From: Erpobdella octoculata
Taxonomy: Eukaryota > Annelida > Clitellata > Hirudinida > Erpobdellidae
Direction: 5' to 3'
DNA: 64,000 nt
Assembly (NCBI GenBank): GCA_963978895.1
Contig: OZ022239.1
Location: 30,635,906-30,699,905 of the forward strand
Made by a program: the position numbers and the translations under genes. The notes beneath the pieces are model-generated. The model was given only the letters and a program-made list of their open reading frames with translations, ran no database searches and was not told the origin of the DNA. Of the stretch, positions 39,337-52,830 are shown in pieces. How positions within the stretch are numbered: the first letter of the stretch is position 1; the number at the start of each line of letters is the position of its first letter.

Positions 39337-40440
39337 ATGACCAGTATTCAAAAACTGAAAGAACTTGGAGAAAGTCTGGGGTATAAAAATACCGAACTGC
39401 AGTTGTTTGTTAAGGAGCAACAGGCAGAAGAGAGGACACAAAGAAATTTAGACAGAGAGGCACAGCTGCAGGCAGATAAGATGAAAATGGAACTTGAAAG
39501 GATGACAAATGAGCAAAAAGACAAAGACCGTGAGCAAAAAGACAAAGACCGTGAAATAATCAGGCTCGAGTTGGAAATCAAGAAAAACAGCCTCAACCAG
39601 ACAAATTCCGTCGGTCTAACTCATGTGGCATCAGGACCCAAGTTACCATGTTTTGAGGATGAGAAAGATGACATGGACGCGTATTTGTCTCGGTTTGAAA
39701 GAGTGGCTGAAATTCAATCCTGGAGAAAATCAGAATGGGCTATATTTTTGTCATCCCTGCTGAAAGGAAAGGCTTTGGAAGTTTATTCCAGGTTGCCGTC
39801 TGACCAGGCTGGAAATTATGACGTTTTAAAAATAGCTCTGTTACGACGCTATGAATTAACAGAAGATGGATTCATAAAAAAATTCAGAACTGCTAGACCT
39901 GAAAAGAACGAGGCTCCCGACTCTTTTTTAGTTCGTTTGCAAAGCTACTTGCAGCGGTGGGTTGAGCTGTCAGAAACTGAAGAAAGCTACGAGGGGTTGT
40001 CAATGCTTCTGGTGATGGAGCAATATGTGAATGGCTGCTCCAAAGAAATGGCCTTGTTTCTGAAAGAACGCGCACCACGAAATCTTCAGGAAATGAGTGA
40101 TTTTGCAAGGCAGTATTTGGATGCGCACGGAGAAGAAAGTCTTTCTGAAGTCAGCAAACAAAGTTCCAAGAAATCAAAAACTGTTTCAACTGTGGGCGGA
40201 TCGGACATTTTGCGACAGAGTGCAGAGGCAGTGGCGGTTCTTCGAAGTTGACGACAATTTCAAATAGAGTCCACGACAAGACAAGTAGAAGCGGATGCTG
40301 GAACTGCGGCAAATTCGGTCACGTGTCGAGAAACTGCTTCCAGATAACAAAAACTGCTGCTTTGGTTACTGGTGGTAGGATGGAAAAAAACGGTTTCATG
40401 GTGGGTACAAAACGACAATTTCGTAACGACGCCAGTTCAA
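39337..40440 (+). pseudogene. Gag protein of LTR retrotransposon, with frameshift before the zinc knuckles
   Basis: The first frame (39337-40251) has an N-terminal coiled coil rich in Arg, Glu and Lys. The capsid-like segment then reads FEDEKDDMDAYLSRFERVAE, WAIFLSSLLKGKALEVYSRL and FRTARPEKNEAPDSFLVRL, with YLQRWVELS, the pattern of Ty3/Gypsy-type Gag. A -1 shift near 40180-40190 is needed to read two CCHC knuckles, CFNCGRIGHFATEC and CWNCGKFGHVSRNC (about 40184-40336). They are followed by AALVTGGRMEKNGFMVGT, which in related elements leads to the protease. Here the protease is absent. Confidence 0.85.
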
Positions 40441-41672
40441 CACCTGCTACTCAATCCGCACTCGATGCAATGAGAAAAGCTCACAAGGCGGAACTGGAAA
40501 AAGAACTGCGTCGTCTCAGAGAGTACTCGGTCCGTGTCGTGGAAGAACTGAAGGTTGACCATCAGAAGAAAGTTCTCCGGTTGGAATGCGAAGTCGGAGA
40601 GTTGACCGAACGGTTGAAGGCCTCCGAGAAGGAAAGGAAATTGTTCAACGAGAAGAAGTCCGTGTTAGAGAACAAATTGAATCAGATATCTCTGAAGTCG
40701 AAACAAGCCGATAAGGATTCGTCTCAGAAGGACAAAAAGATACAGACCCTGGAAAAGTTGATTTCCGAACTGAAACCGCCTTCGGAAAAAGCGTCCGGAG
40801 ACAAGGCGACCGGTCAATCGGCTTCTTCGGTCGTCGTGCGGACTGCCGACGTTCTTCGGGCGGACCAGATCAAGACTTCGGATCTGGAGAAGAACAACTC
40901 CAGTTTGAAACAGCAGATTAGAAAGCTTGAAGTCGACTTGGAAGAGGTGAGATCCTCGTCTTCTCTGAAACTTCTAGAACTCTTGAAAAAGTTAGAACTC
41001 TTGAAAAAGTTAGACTTGGAGCAGAGGAGATCGTCTCGTTTCTGCGACTCCCTGAGGAAGCTGAGTGGAAGAGACGACGGAAGCGGTGGCGGCGCAGAAT
41101 TGTCGAAACATTGATCATCTTTGGTTGCCGAGCTAGAGGAAGTCCACGGTCGTCTCCAGGAGAAAAAGGAGCTAGTTTCTCAGTTGGAGAAGAAGCTAGA
41201 GTTGTCGGCACAGGAAGAAAAGAAGCAGCTTGGATTGGAATTATTGGAAAATCCATCGGCAAAAGTCATTAATAACATAAACAGGGATGAGACCGGAGAT
41301 AAATCTAAGAGTTCTGTAGCTGGTAGCAACAGCCAAGCTTGTGAGAAATGTTTAACTATGGAGAAAGAACGAAACGATTTGTGCGAGCGAATCAAGCGAT
41401 TGCAACAGCAAATTAAAAACATCCAGAACGACCACCAGTACGAGCTGGCAGTCCAGAGAGCCGCCCACAAGCGAGAGATGATGTCCAGCAAGGAGGAGAC
41501 GATGAGGAAGCTCGCAGACGCCGAGGCCAACTGCTTGCCGATGGAAGCCGAAAATGAATTTCCAGAATTAGAAGAAAAAAAAAATTTTTGTCTGGAGGAA
41601 GGGAGGGAATGTCAAGATAGACATGTTGTGTGTGCGCTCGCTGTTTGTTGTAGTGTGAATGTTCACCTGTAG
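40441..41672 (+). pseudogene. Coiled-coil coding sequence fused to Gag (probable captured host gene)
   Basis: In the same frame as the zinc knuckles the ORF continues for about 410 codons of coiled coil: ALDAMRKAHKAELEKELRRL, VRVVEELKVDHQKKVLRLE, LKQQIRKLEVDLEEV, then one in-frame TGA (41112-41114). After it come LEEVHGRLQEKKELVSQLE, CEKCLTMEKERNDLCERI and KREMMSSKEETMRKLADAEA. No protease, RT or integrase follows. The sequence ends just before the polypurine tract. The AMRKAH...E-x-E-L start recalls coiled coils of the MPRIP/Outspread kind, but this is only an impression. No introns are present. Confidence 0.65.
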
Positions 41673-42029
41673 TATGAATGTTCACCTGTAGTTGTGGGAG
41701 TTGTGGTGTGTTAGTGGCTAGCGTGCTGTTTAGGAAAAACTATGCGCAGAGTTTAGAGTTTAGTGAGAGTGGAGCTCGAGAGTCGTTGTCGCGGAGTTTG
41801 AAGTGAATTGTCGAATTGGTGTGAATTAGTGAATTGCAGTGAATTGTCGAATTGGTATGAATTAGTGAATTGTGTTGAATTGGCGAATTGAAGTGAAATC
41901 TCGTATTGAAGCGAACGTTCGGATTGAAGTTACATTTTCCGTTTAGTTTATTTTTTATTTAATAATAAAGAAGTTAATAATTAAGTCGAAGTTGGAGTTT
42001 TGTTGTTTAGCGGTTTGCCCAAGTTGACA
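41610..42029 (+). repeat. 3' LTR
   Basis: The 420-bp LTR has TGTCAA...TTGACA inverted ends and AATAAT-rich sequence with AATAAAG near 41960. It contains an internal tandem duplication of GAATTGTCGAATTGGTGTGA that the 5' LTR remnant lacks. Confidence 0.85.
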
Positions 42030-42035
42030 TTTTGG

Positions 42036-42036
<1 letters not shown>

Positions 42037-42111
<75 letters not shown>
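42037..42111. repeat. (TA)n microsatellite
   Basis: About 75 bp of TA between the LTR element and the 5'-truncated PLE. Confidence 0.96.
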
Positions 42112-42116
42112 CGTAT

Positions 42117-44287
42117 ATCACAATGCTACACTATCTCCCCCAGCTGTTTCAGAGAGCTCCATGTTGCAGTTGCTGTTGCGGTGTACTAAAGAATTGCCAT
42201 TTAAACATCCCGATGGCCGATTGTTCAGACAGATCGACGGCGTGGCCATGGGCTCACCCTTGGGCCCTCTATTTGCCGATTTTTATATGAGTCATTTAGA
42301 AAATCGTGTGTTCGACGCCATCAATAAACCTACATTATATGCAAGATATGTCGATGACATCTTTGTGATTGCTCGAGATACTACACATTTTGAAGAATTA
42401 AGAACTAAGTTTCAACAATACTCTGTGTTAAATTTTACAATCGAATATAGCGACTGTAATCATACGTTACCTTTTCTGGACGTGTTGGTCTCTCAAACGG
42501 ATTCTGGCCTTGCACATGAAATGTACGTCAAGCCTTCCTCCGAGGGTCTTTGCATGAACGGTGCCGGCTACTGTTCTGATATATACAAAGAGAGTGTTAT
42601 ACATAACCTTCTTGCTCGCGCTTATGGGCTGTCAGAAGATTGGTGTAAATTTCACACAGAAGTCAAACGTCTCAAAACGCTGTTGATCAACAATAACTAC
42701 ACCAACACCATGGTTGATTCTGTTGTGAAAAGATTTGTGAATAAAAAGATTTCTGGCATTCCAGCAAACACTCCTAATGATGTTTTCAGGACTGTTGATA
42801 TCCGTTACTGTTCCCAGATGCATGACAATTACCGTCTTGATGAGAGAATATTACGTCAAATTATTACAAGTTGCGTTAAAGTTAAAGATCGACTCCGACA
42901 TAGACTGTCATTCTCCATATATTATAAAGACAGAAAATCACACAGCCTTATCATGAAAAATAGTCCTCGTCACGCCAGCATTTTCCAGTGTACAAATGTA
43001 GTTTATAAATTAACTTGTCCTGCACTGCATGATGTCATTGCTACCTACATTGGCCAGACACGTACTACGCTCTCCCGCCGGGTTACTATGCATTTACAGG
43101 GTGGCAGTATTACAACGCATTCGCAACTGGCTCACAACACAAAACTCAACAGACAAACACTCGTCGATAACACTGTTATTCTCCATCACGAGGCCGACCC
43201 CTCTCGATTAAAAATTGCCGAGGCCCTCTACATTGTCCGGGATAAACCAATACTAAACGTCCAAGATGACCATTTTGGACGGACCCTTAAACTATTCAAC
43301 AATAGGCACCACTTGCAGTGCCACAGCGTTGGTGTGCCGCAGGGCTCGTCATCCGCTGTTGCCCCCAACACTTGCATATTGAACGACCATGCACTTGACA
43401 GGCATGGCAAGAGCCCATGTTGTGATCCGGTTTCTTGTGCTCCGTCCACCGGCGCAATTGACCATGCTAACCTTATTGAAATTTGTGGTTTGCCAAACTG
43501 CGATCGGCCTACTGGTCCTCCGTCTGCCAGTTCTGTGGATGATACCAGTTGCATTGAGGCTGTGCGTTTGATCGAACAGTGCTTTATCGATCCGTCGGCC
43601 ATCTGCCGGCCTTCTTCGGACCCGGTGAATGGTGATATGCCACAGGCCTCACCATCGACTGTTCTCCCGCTTTCTCCCTTTGTCACACCTCGTCTCTCGC
43701 TCTCAGATTTATCTGTACTCCGTACTAGGAGTTCGGCAACCAAAACTACAGGTGTTTCCCATTACAGTTACGACCATCCTTGTGACCAGTACGACAACGG
43801 TTCCATTTCTCGTCGAGGTTTATCTCCTTTGTTTGCCAACGCAATAGACGCTGCCAACGAAATAGACCCTACCAACTGTATCGATGTTCCAAATGCAACC
43901 GAATTGTGCCCTGCCGACATGCCAAGGACTCCGCTATTCACTGTTCTCCCGCATTCTCCTTTTGTTACACCTCGCATCTCCTTTTCTGATTTATCTGAAC
44001 TCCGTACTAGGAGTTCGCCAACCAAGACTACAAATGTATCTTATCACAGTTATGATCATCCTTGCGACCAATACGACAACGGCCCAGTTTGTGGTCCTGT
44101 TTCCTTTCCTCCATCTACCAACCATATTGAAGCGTTGGACGCGGTCGAACAGTGCTCCACTGGTTTGTCAGCCATGAGCCAACCTCCTCGAGGCCTCGAG
44201 ACTGCTGACCTGTGTGGTGGTGATGGGACTGGTGCGATGTGTCCGCATTTGATCGATAACTGTAATATTACTATACGTAGACGTTGA
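42117..44287 (+). CDS. Penelope-like reverse transcriptase and GIY-YIG endonuclease
   Basis: The reverse transcriptase is cut within the palm. Visible motifs are QIDGVAMGSPLGPLFADFYM, the catalytic LYARYVDDIFVIA (YVDD) and LPFLDVLV. After a linker (LLINNNYTNTMVD ... YRLDERILRQIIT) comes the endonuclease: FQCTNVVYKLTCP, then YIGQTRTTLSRRVTMH with the Tyr-Ile-Gly and Arg motif, and IAEALYIVRDKPILN. A further 280 residues form a Pro/Ser/Thr/Asp-rich extension. In it a block with LPxSPFVTPRxSxSDL, RSSxTKTT and YDHPCDQYDNG occurs twice. The frame is open to the stop at 44285-44287. The N-terminus before the RT palm is lost, and the ATG in the TA repeat is not a real start. Confidence 0.92.
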
Positions 44288-44653
44288 TCATTTTCAACTT
44301 TTAATTAAACTCTCAATTTTATCGATATCCTATTATCTTTGAATTGTAGCTTTAAATTCTTATTTTATTATTTTACCTCTTTGCTTTTATTAGTAATTTT
44401 CTTTTAATAGTTATATTTTACTACTTAATTTGGTTGTATATTTTAGCACATGTAATTTTTTATTTTTTCTTATTTTTTGTTTATTTTTTGTTTATTTATT
44501 TACTCCGAGGCAAAAAATTTGGTTGTTTCTTAGCGGTTTTCATAATTTGCTTTTACTCTTCTTTGTACTTTGACCTCGATTGATGTGTAAACATATCTGA
44601 TATGTCTCGCCACACCACTTTATATATTTTCGTTGTAGCTGTAAATTAGTTTT

Positions 44654-44702
44654 ATGAGTTCTGATGATGGCTAATAAAGCCGAAACCTGCAGGTCAGCTC
44701 AT
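44654..44702 (+). ncRNA. Hammerhead ribozyme-like motif in PLE terminal repeat
   Basis: Stem I pairs ATGAGTT (44654-44660) with AGCTCAT (44696-44702), seven pairs with one G-U. The core CTGATGA (44661-44667) is followed by one unpaired T and stem II GGCT/AGCC with loop AATAA. Then come GAAA (44682-44685), the short palindromic stem III CCTGCAGG and TC (cleavage expected after 44695). Self-cleaving hammerheads with very short stem III are known from Penelope-like elements. The extra T between core and stem II departs from the textbook fold. Confidence 0.75.
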
Positions 44703-44865
44703 GACCATAACATTAATAAAAATATATACCAGTTGGTTCAAAAGTGTCTTGGTATTTCCGATTTTCGAAAAGTTTTACGTTTGATAGAAAAAGTTTGTAA
44801 TAAGAAATGGGCCATAGTCTTTAATAAAGCGTGTTTGAAAGAACATCTTGTTCCTAATTATTTGA

Positions 44866-45210
44866 AATATATATATATATATATATATAGGGATTTGAAG
44901 CCCGCCAGTACAGTCTAGCTATTTAGTATCAGGCGAAGTCCTGCGCATTTTTACATTTGATATGCGCTTTATTAAAGTTGTTGTTGTAGATCCGAGTTGC
45001 CTTTTTCTTTCTGGTGTTCACGTCATTTCAACAGGGAAGACAGTGACACTACTAATAAGCAATGCTTGTAGTGTAGCCACCCTTTAAAAAAATGCACACA
45101 AAAATCCAATATAAACACAGTGCTCAGTTTTCAAAGAAACGATTGTAAATTATGTTCACAAATAAATTTCTTGACAAGAATTTAAAAAATGTGAACTGAA
45201 GATACACATC
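44866..45210. other. (TA)n and unassigned sequence
   Basis: A short TA run (44866-44889) is followed by about 320 bp with no recognised domain. It includes GATATGCGCTTTATTAAAG, which recalls the GCGCATTATAAAT end of the LINE at 45215-45658, so it may be a LINE 3' end in the same orientation. Confidence 0.5.
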
Positions 45211-45214
45211 TGTG

Positions 45215-45658
45215 AATCCATTCTCCGAGCAGCCGCTCGTCTTGTTCTTCAGCTGCCCGGCTGGTCTCCCGTATCAGATCTCATGCGGACGCAACTTCAC
45301 TGGCTTCCTTTCCCGCAGAGAATTCAGTTCAAGTTGGGTCTGATGGTATACAAGTGCCTCCACCACACGGCTCCGGTCTACCTGCAGCAATTGTGTGTAC
45401 CGATCTCAACGCTTGCTGGTCGGTCCCACCTTCGATCGGCGGCTGCTGGCGACTTGTTCGTTCCATCGTCAAAGACAACGACTCTCGGCAGGCGCGGATT
45501 CTCCACTGCTGGTCCAGTTGTTTGGAACAGCCTATCTGCTGACCTGAGGAATCCAGCTTTGGACCTCGGCGGTTTCAGGAAGCTGCTTAAGACAGAACTT
45601 TATTCTTAAATTTATGATTTGACGCGACGCGCTTTTGTGACTTTTTAAAAAAAGCGCA
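45215..45658 (+). pseudogene. Non-LTR retrotransposon 3' end (RT C-terminus), plus strand
   Basis: It encodes ILRAAARLVLQLPGWSPVSD, then LHWLPFPQRIQFKLGLMVYK, LHHTAPVYLQQLC and RSHLRSAAAGDLFVPS. It ends GPVVWNSLSADLR and FRKLLKTELYS with a stop. The order (N/R)AAARLV ... LHWLPxxxRIxFKL ... YKCLH is the C-terminal signature of CR1/L2-like LINEs. It ends in a TAATAA tail at 45658, abutting a minus-strand LINE. Confidence 0.88.
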
Positions 45659-47055
45659 TTATAAATTTACATTTAATAATAATAATAATCTGATGTTATC
45701 GGGTAAAATGTTCCATAATTTTGGTCCAATGAGGTAAACACTTGTAGAAAGTATTTTCAATCTGCAATAAGGTAAGTGAAAGATACCTGTATGTCTTGTT
45801 TGTCTATTCTTTATATCTGATGATAACATAAAATTATCAAAGACTGGGCAATGCATAATATTATTAATGACCTTAAACATGAAAACCAAGATGCTATAGC
45901 AATGAATTTGTCTTAGTTTTAACATATTTAGTGTTTTGATATAATTATCAACATTGTCCGTTCTTCCAAGTCCGTAGAGCATTTTAGCAAAACGATTCTG
46001 GATTACTGAAAGAATTTGCATAGAAGACATAGGACTGTTTCCCCAAATCAAATTACAATAAGTAATATGTGGGTAGGTAAAAGAGTAATAAAGATAACAT
46101 ATGATATCATGATTCAAACGATTTCTGAACCTTGATAATAATCCAATAAACTTGCTCATTTTTCTTCTAACAGCATTTATATGATCTGTCCAAGACAGAC
46201 TTTCCGTAATGGTAACACCAAGAAACTTTGTGAACCCCAATCTAGGCAGTGAAGTTCCACTATACTCAATACGAAAAAAAGGAAGAGCATTTAATTTAAT
46301 TTTTGGTCCAAATATCACTAGTTCAATGCTCATCACAGCTGTAACTTCATCTATAGAATTTAAAAAATAAAACAAATTGGTGTCATCAGCATATAATACT
46401 GTAGAGAGCAGCTTAGAAGTTTCAAATATGTCATTAACAAAGATGTTGAAAAGTAGTGGGCTTAGGATTGAGCCATGTCCTATGGATATGCCCCTCAAAG
46501 CAGAGTTTCTATCGCCAAGAGAAACTAGTTGCCTTCTATCTTTCAAATAGTTAACAAACCATAAATGTGCAGTCCCACGAATACCATAGTGTGAGATCTT
46601 ATTCAGCAGAATGTCGTGATTGATAGTATCAAAAGCTTTGCTAAGATCAATAAAAACACCCACTGTGAGATGCTTGTTGTTCATTTGCTGTAGTATTTGC
46701 TGGGTGGGATTGATGAGAGCAAGATCAGTGGAGCTATTTGCTTTAAATTTTTTTGTCGAATTTTGTTGAATTTTTTAGTTAGATTTGCTTGTTGAAAAAG
46801 ATGTGATTTTAATGAATATAAGTTTTTCAATGAGTTTTGAGATTGGAGACAAGAGTGATATAGGTCTGCAATTATCAAGGGATTCCTTGTCACCTTTTTT
46901 AAAAATTGAAATAACTTTTGATACCTTCAGGGATCGGGAAACATGCCTTTCTTGAATGAGAGATTAAAAATATGACAAAGAAGACTTGATATATAGTTTA
47001 TTATCGACTTGAGCAAAAAATTACTCAAATCATCTATTGCAGTATTTCTTGAATT
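45659..47055 (-). pseudogene. Non-LTR retrotransposon reverse transcriptase, minus strand
   Basis: Reading from 47055 down: LLKSIINYISSLLCHIFNLS, KKGMFPD, a frameshift, VISIFKKGDKESLDNCRPIS, one stop, and then the long frame at 46684-45659. That frame has VGVFIDLSKAFDTINHDIL, the SILSPLLFNIFVND motif and the catalytic STVLYADDTNLFY. Its tail reads LGFTKFLGVTITESLSW and GPKLWNILPDNIR. The normal C-terminal end is missing because the plus-strand LINE tail at 45658 cuts it. PLE 2 cuts its upstream part near 47055. Confidence 0.9.
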
Positions 47056-47056
47056 T

Positions 47057-48292
<1,236 letters not shown>

Positions 48293-48469
48293 TCTTAATT
48301 ATTTAGTTATTACTGTTATTATTATAATTATTTTAATTTAAATATTTTTTATGTGGTTACATTGGTACTTAATGAATTTAAATTTTATTCAAATTGTATT
48401 TTAATTCCTTTCAATTAGTTGTATCTTTTACCTTTTAGTCACTGCATTTTATTTTTAAAAAAGTTAAAC

Positions 48470-48513
48470 GGCTCTGAAGATGGCAAAAAATTGCCGAAAT
48501 AGATCTATAAGCC
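48470..48513 (+). ncRNA. Hammerhead ribozyme-like motif, PLE second family
   Basis: Stem I is GGCT (48470-48473) with AGCC (48510-48513). The core is CTGAAGA, allowed because position 7 is variable in hammerheads. An unpaired T precedes stem II GGCAA/TTGCC. GAAA (48496-48499) leads into the self-complementary TAGATCTA and then TA, with cleavage expected after 48509. Confidence 0.65.
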
Positions 48514-48675
48514 TATAATATTATGGAGTTTGTGTTTGATAATAAATTATTTCTAAACCGATTTAGACTATTGGAAAAAATTAAAAATAAAATCGATTCA
48601 GCCAAGTCTGCCACTTTTTTCAATCGAGTTTGCTTAAAAGAACATATAGCGCCAAAGTATGCACACACACAAAAC

Positions 48676-48678
<3 letters not shown>

Positions 48679-48770
<92 letters not shown>
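48679..48770. repeat. (TA)n microsatellite, target of a hAT element
   Basis: Pure TA of about 90 bp between PLE 2 and the hAT terminus. Confidence 0.96.
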
Positions 48771-48773
<3 letters not shown>

Positions 48774-50597
48774 TGATGACGAGTACTTAAGTACATATGT
48801 ACTTAAGTACGTACTTAAGTACAATAGGTGTACTTGAGTACTTGTACTTAAGTCCTTTCGCGAACGTGTACTTAGTACTTGTACTTAAGTATATTTTTAG
48901 TGTACTTATTGAGTAAGTACATTTAAAAGTAGCTAAGTACTTTAAAAAGAAATCATTTTATTTTTATTTAAAAATTATTATTTCAATTATTTATAATTTG
49001 TAAATTTAAAAATAAGTGTTTATGTAACAGATTCTATGCTCAAGCATTTCCTGTTGTCGAGGTTATACTTTGTCATTCTATTTTTTACGTGTTTGTTACA
49101 AGATGGCCGATCTATCGGAACGTACCGATAACAACAAAGTTAATCAAGTTTTGCCTTTAGTTGTGAAATAGTTTCTGACGATGGAGATAATATAGAAGCT
49201 CTTTGCAGTCTTTGCAAGCCTAAAAAGAATTCCATTCGCGGTCAATACAAAGCTCCTTCGAATTTCACCAAGCATATTCAGGTACGTTAAGAATGAGAAT
49301 TTTGATAATTTGTAAGCTTAGAATTTTAAAATGTGTATTATTTGGTTTTAGAGAGCTCATGGTAAAGAGCACATTGACTCGATGCACGTGCAGAGAAACC
49401 AGGTCAAACGAAGGGCTTCTGGAAATATTGATAGACCTGGTTCATCTGCCAAGCAAATACGCTAGACGAAATGTCAGAAAATCGGCAGGTTACATCTAAA
49501 AAAGCAGAACAATTAATAACAGAATTTGTAGTTCGGGACATGCACTCTGTCTATTGTAGAAGGTCCAGGGTTCAGAGATATGGTTGAGGGAATTAATCAC
49601 AAAATCAAGGTAATGTGTACAGAAACTTTAAAAAGCAGGTTAACATTGATGTTTTGATACAATGGCTGGTAATTTTAAAAAAAACGCTACAAGACTGTGA
49701 ATTTGTGTGTACCACAGCTGACATTTGGACTCACCAGACTCGAAGTTATATCGGCGTTACATGCCACTGGCTAAAAAATGATTTTGGTCGGAACAGTGCG
49801 GTACTTGCTTTTCGACGATTCAAAGGAACTCATTCATTCACACCCATACTTTAAAGTTTGCTGGCTGCTATTGACACATCGTAAGATGGCTGAAGAACTG
49901 TTTGTAGTTGAAGTCAAACGTATAAATGAAACAAACATTTCTCCAGAAGCAGAGGTTGTGACAGAATTAAGTGGAGATTTCTACGGGTTTCATGAACCAG
50001 ATTCAGAAAGTAGTGATTCAGCTTACAAAGTGGAAGCCTATCAGTACTTAAATGATCCATAACATGACATGAATCAACTAAAAAGGTAAACATTTGATTT
50101 GTTACAAGATGTCTTGAGAGCTTTTTTCTAATTTACAACTTTGTGATATATTTAATTATAATTTGTATTTTATTTAGGTATCCGACAGTTGCAAAGGTTT
50201 TTCTTAAATTCAACACGACCATTCCATCGTCCGCTGCTGTTGAAAGATTATTCAGTCAAGCGGGGCTCATACTAACTCCTCGGCGTAATAGACTCAGCGA
50301 CACATATTTTGAAACATTGCTTCTTTTGAATAAAAACAAGGCATTTTAGTGATGTTTTTTTAATAAATACTTGGTTTTATGCTGTTTTGATCAATAAAAA
50401 TTTTCAATGTACTTGAGTACTTGTACTTAAGTACGACCTAAAAATCTGTACTTGTACTTAAGTACGACCTAAAAACCTGTACTTGTACTTAAGTACAAGA
50501 TGAATAATGTACTTGTACTTGTACTTAAAGTACATTTAACATAGAGTACTTAGTACTTATACTTAAGTACATTTTCTGAGTACTTACGTCAACACTG
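48771..50597 (+). mobile_element. hAT transposon with both ends, inserted in (TA)n
   Basis: The left end CAGTGATGACGAGTACTTAA and the right end, inverted, CAGTGTTGACGTAAGTACTC form imperfect terminal inverted repeats. Both ends carry GTACTTAAGTAC subterminal repeats (48783-48930 and 50405-50575). The flanks are ATATATAT on both sides, which is consistent with an 8-bp duplication but cannot prove one. Length 1,827 bp. Confidence 0.9.
49195..50349 (+). pseudogene. hAT transposase, broken (BED finger to dimerisation domain)
   Basis: Pieces in order: BED finger (ALCSLCKPKKNSIRGQYKAP then FTKHIQ, 49197-49281); AHGKEHIDSMHVQRNQVKRR after an apparent intron or indel; RNase H-like start CEFVCTTADIWTHQTRSYIG (about 49697-49755); a middle piece MAEELFVVEVKRINET (about 49887-49930). 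The dimerisation domain YPTVAKVFLKFNTTIPSSAA followed by VERLFSQAGLILTPRRNRLS lies at 50178-50310. Much of the catalytic domain is missing and frames shift several times. Confidence 0.85.
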
Positions 50598-50633
50598 ATA
50601 TATATATATATATCCTATATATATATACAAACC

Positions 50634-52627
<1,994 letters not shown>

Positions 52628-52640
52628 TATATATATATAT

Positions 52641-52830
52641 ACATATAAAAAGACAAAGTTGCACAAAAGTTATAAAGTAAATTAAAAGTTCAAAATAAAA
52701 AGTAGAAAGCAAAATGTTTAAACATAATTATATTTAAATATAATTATGTTTAAACATTTTACTTTCTACTTTTTATTTTGAACTTTTAATTTACTGTATA
52801 ACTTTTGTGCAACTTTGTCTTTTTATATGT
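52641..52830. repeat. 190-bp near-perfect palindrome
   Basis: Two 95-bp arms (52641-52735 and 52736-52830) are reverse complements with only two mismatches and no spacer. The centre lies in TATATTTAAATATAA. It lies between Helitron-like copy 4 and a PLE 3' end. It could be an inverted junction of two PLE copies. Confidence 0.92.

Larger units (their letters stand above)
39037..42029 (+). mobile_element. LTR retrotransposon whose pol is replaced by a coiled-coil gene
   Basis: The 3' LTR (41610-42029, 420 bp) begins TGTCAA and ends TTGACA, and it is preceded by the purine tract GGAGGAAGGGAGGGA. The 5' LTR keeps only its last 198 bp (39037-39234), which matches the end of the 3' LTR. A primer-binding-like TGGCGACCTCGACGAGACTT follows at 39238. 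Inside are gag (39337 to about 40440) and a coiled-coil reading frame to 41672. The first 7 bases after the 3' LTR repeat those after the 5' LTR, which suggests a former tandem arrangement. (TA)n and a PLE follow. Confidence 0.8.
42112..44865 (+). mobile_element. Penelope-like element with GIY-YIG endonuclease, 5'-truncated
   Basis: It holds most of a PLE ORF, a 3' UTR, a hammerhead-like motif (44654-44702) and then the N-terminal coding start of a PLE (VCNKKWAIVFNKACLKEHLV, to 44865). It ends at a TA repeat. A copy of the 5' part at the 3' end is the known partial-tandem (pseudo-LTR) structure of PLEs. (TA)n lies on both sides. Confidence 0.92.

Noticed and set aside
40170..40195. Programmed -1 frameshift in the gag of the coiled-coil LTR element
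   Set aside because: The A-run before CTGTTTC is one base short of a canonical A-AAA-AAC slippery heptamer in the zero frame. A simple indel is more likely.
42032..42110. Tyr-Ile repeat as the N-terminus of the PLE protein
   Set aside because: It is translation through the (TA)n repeat at the truncation point of the element, not a real start.
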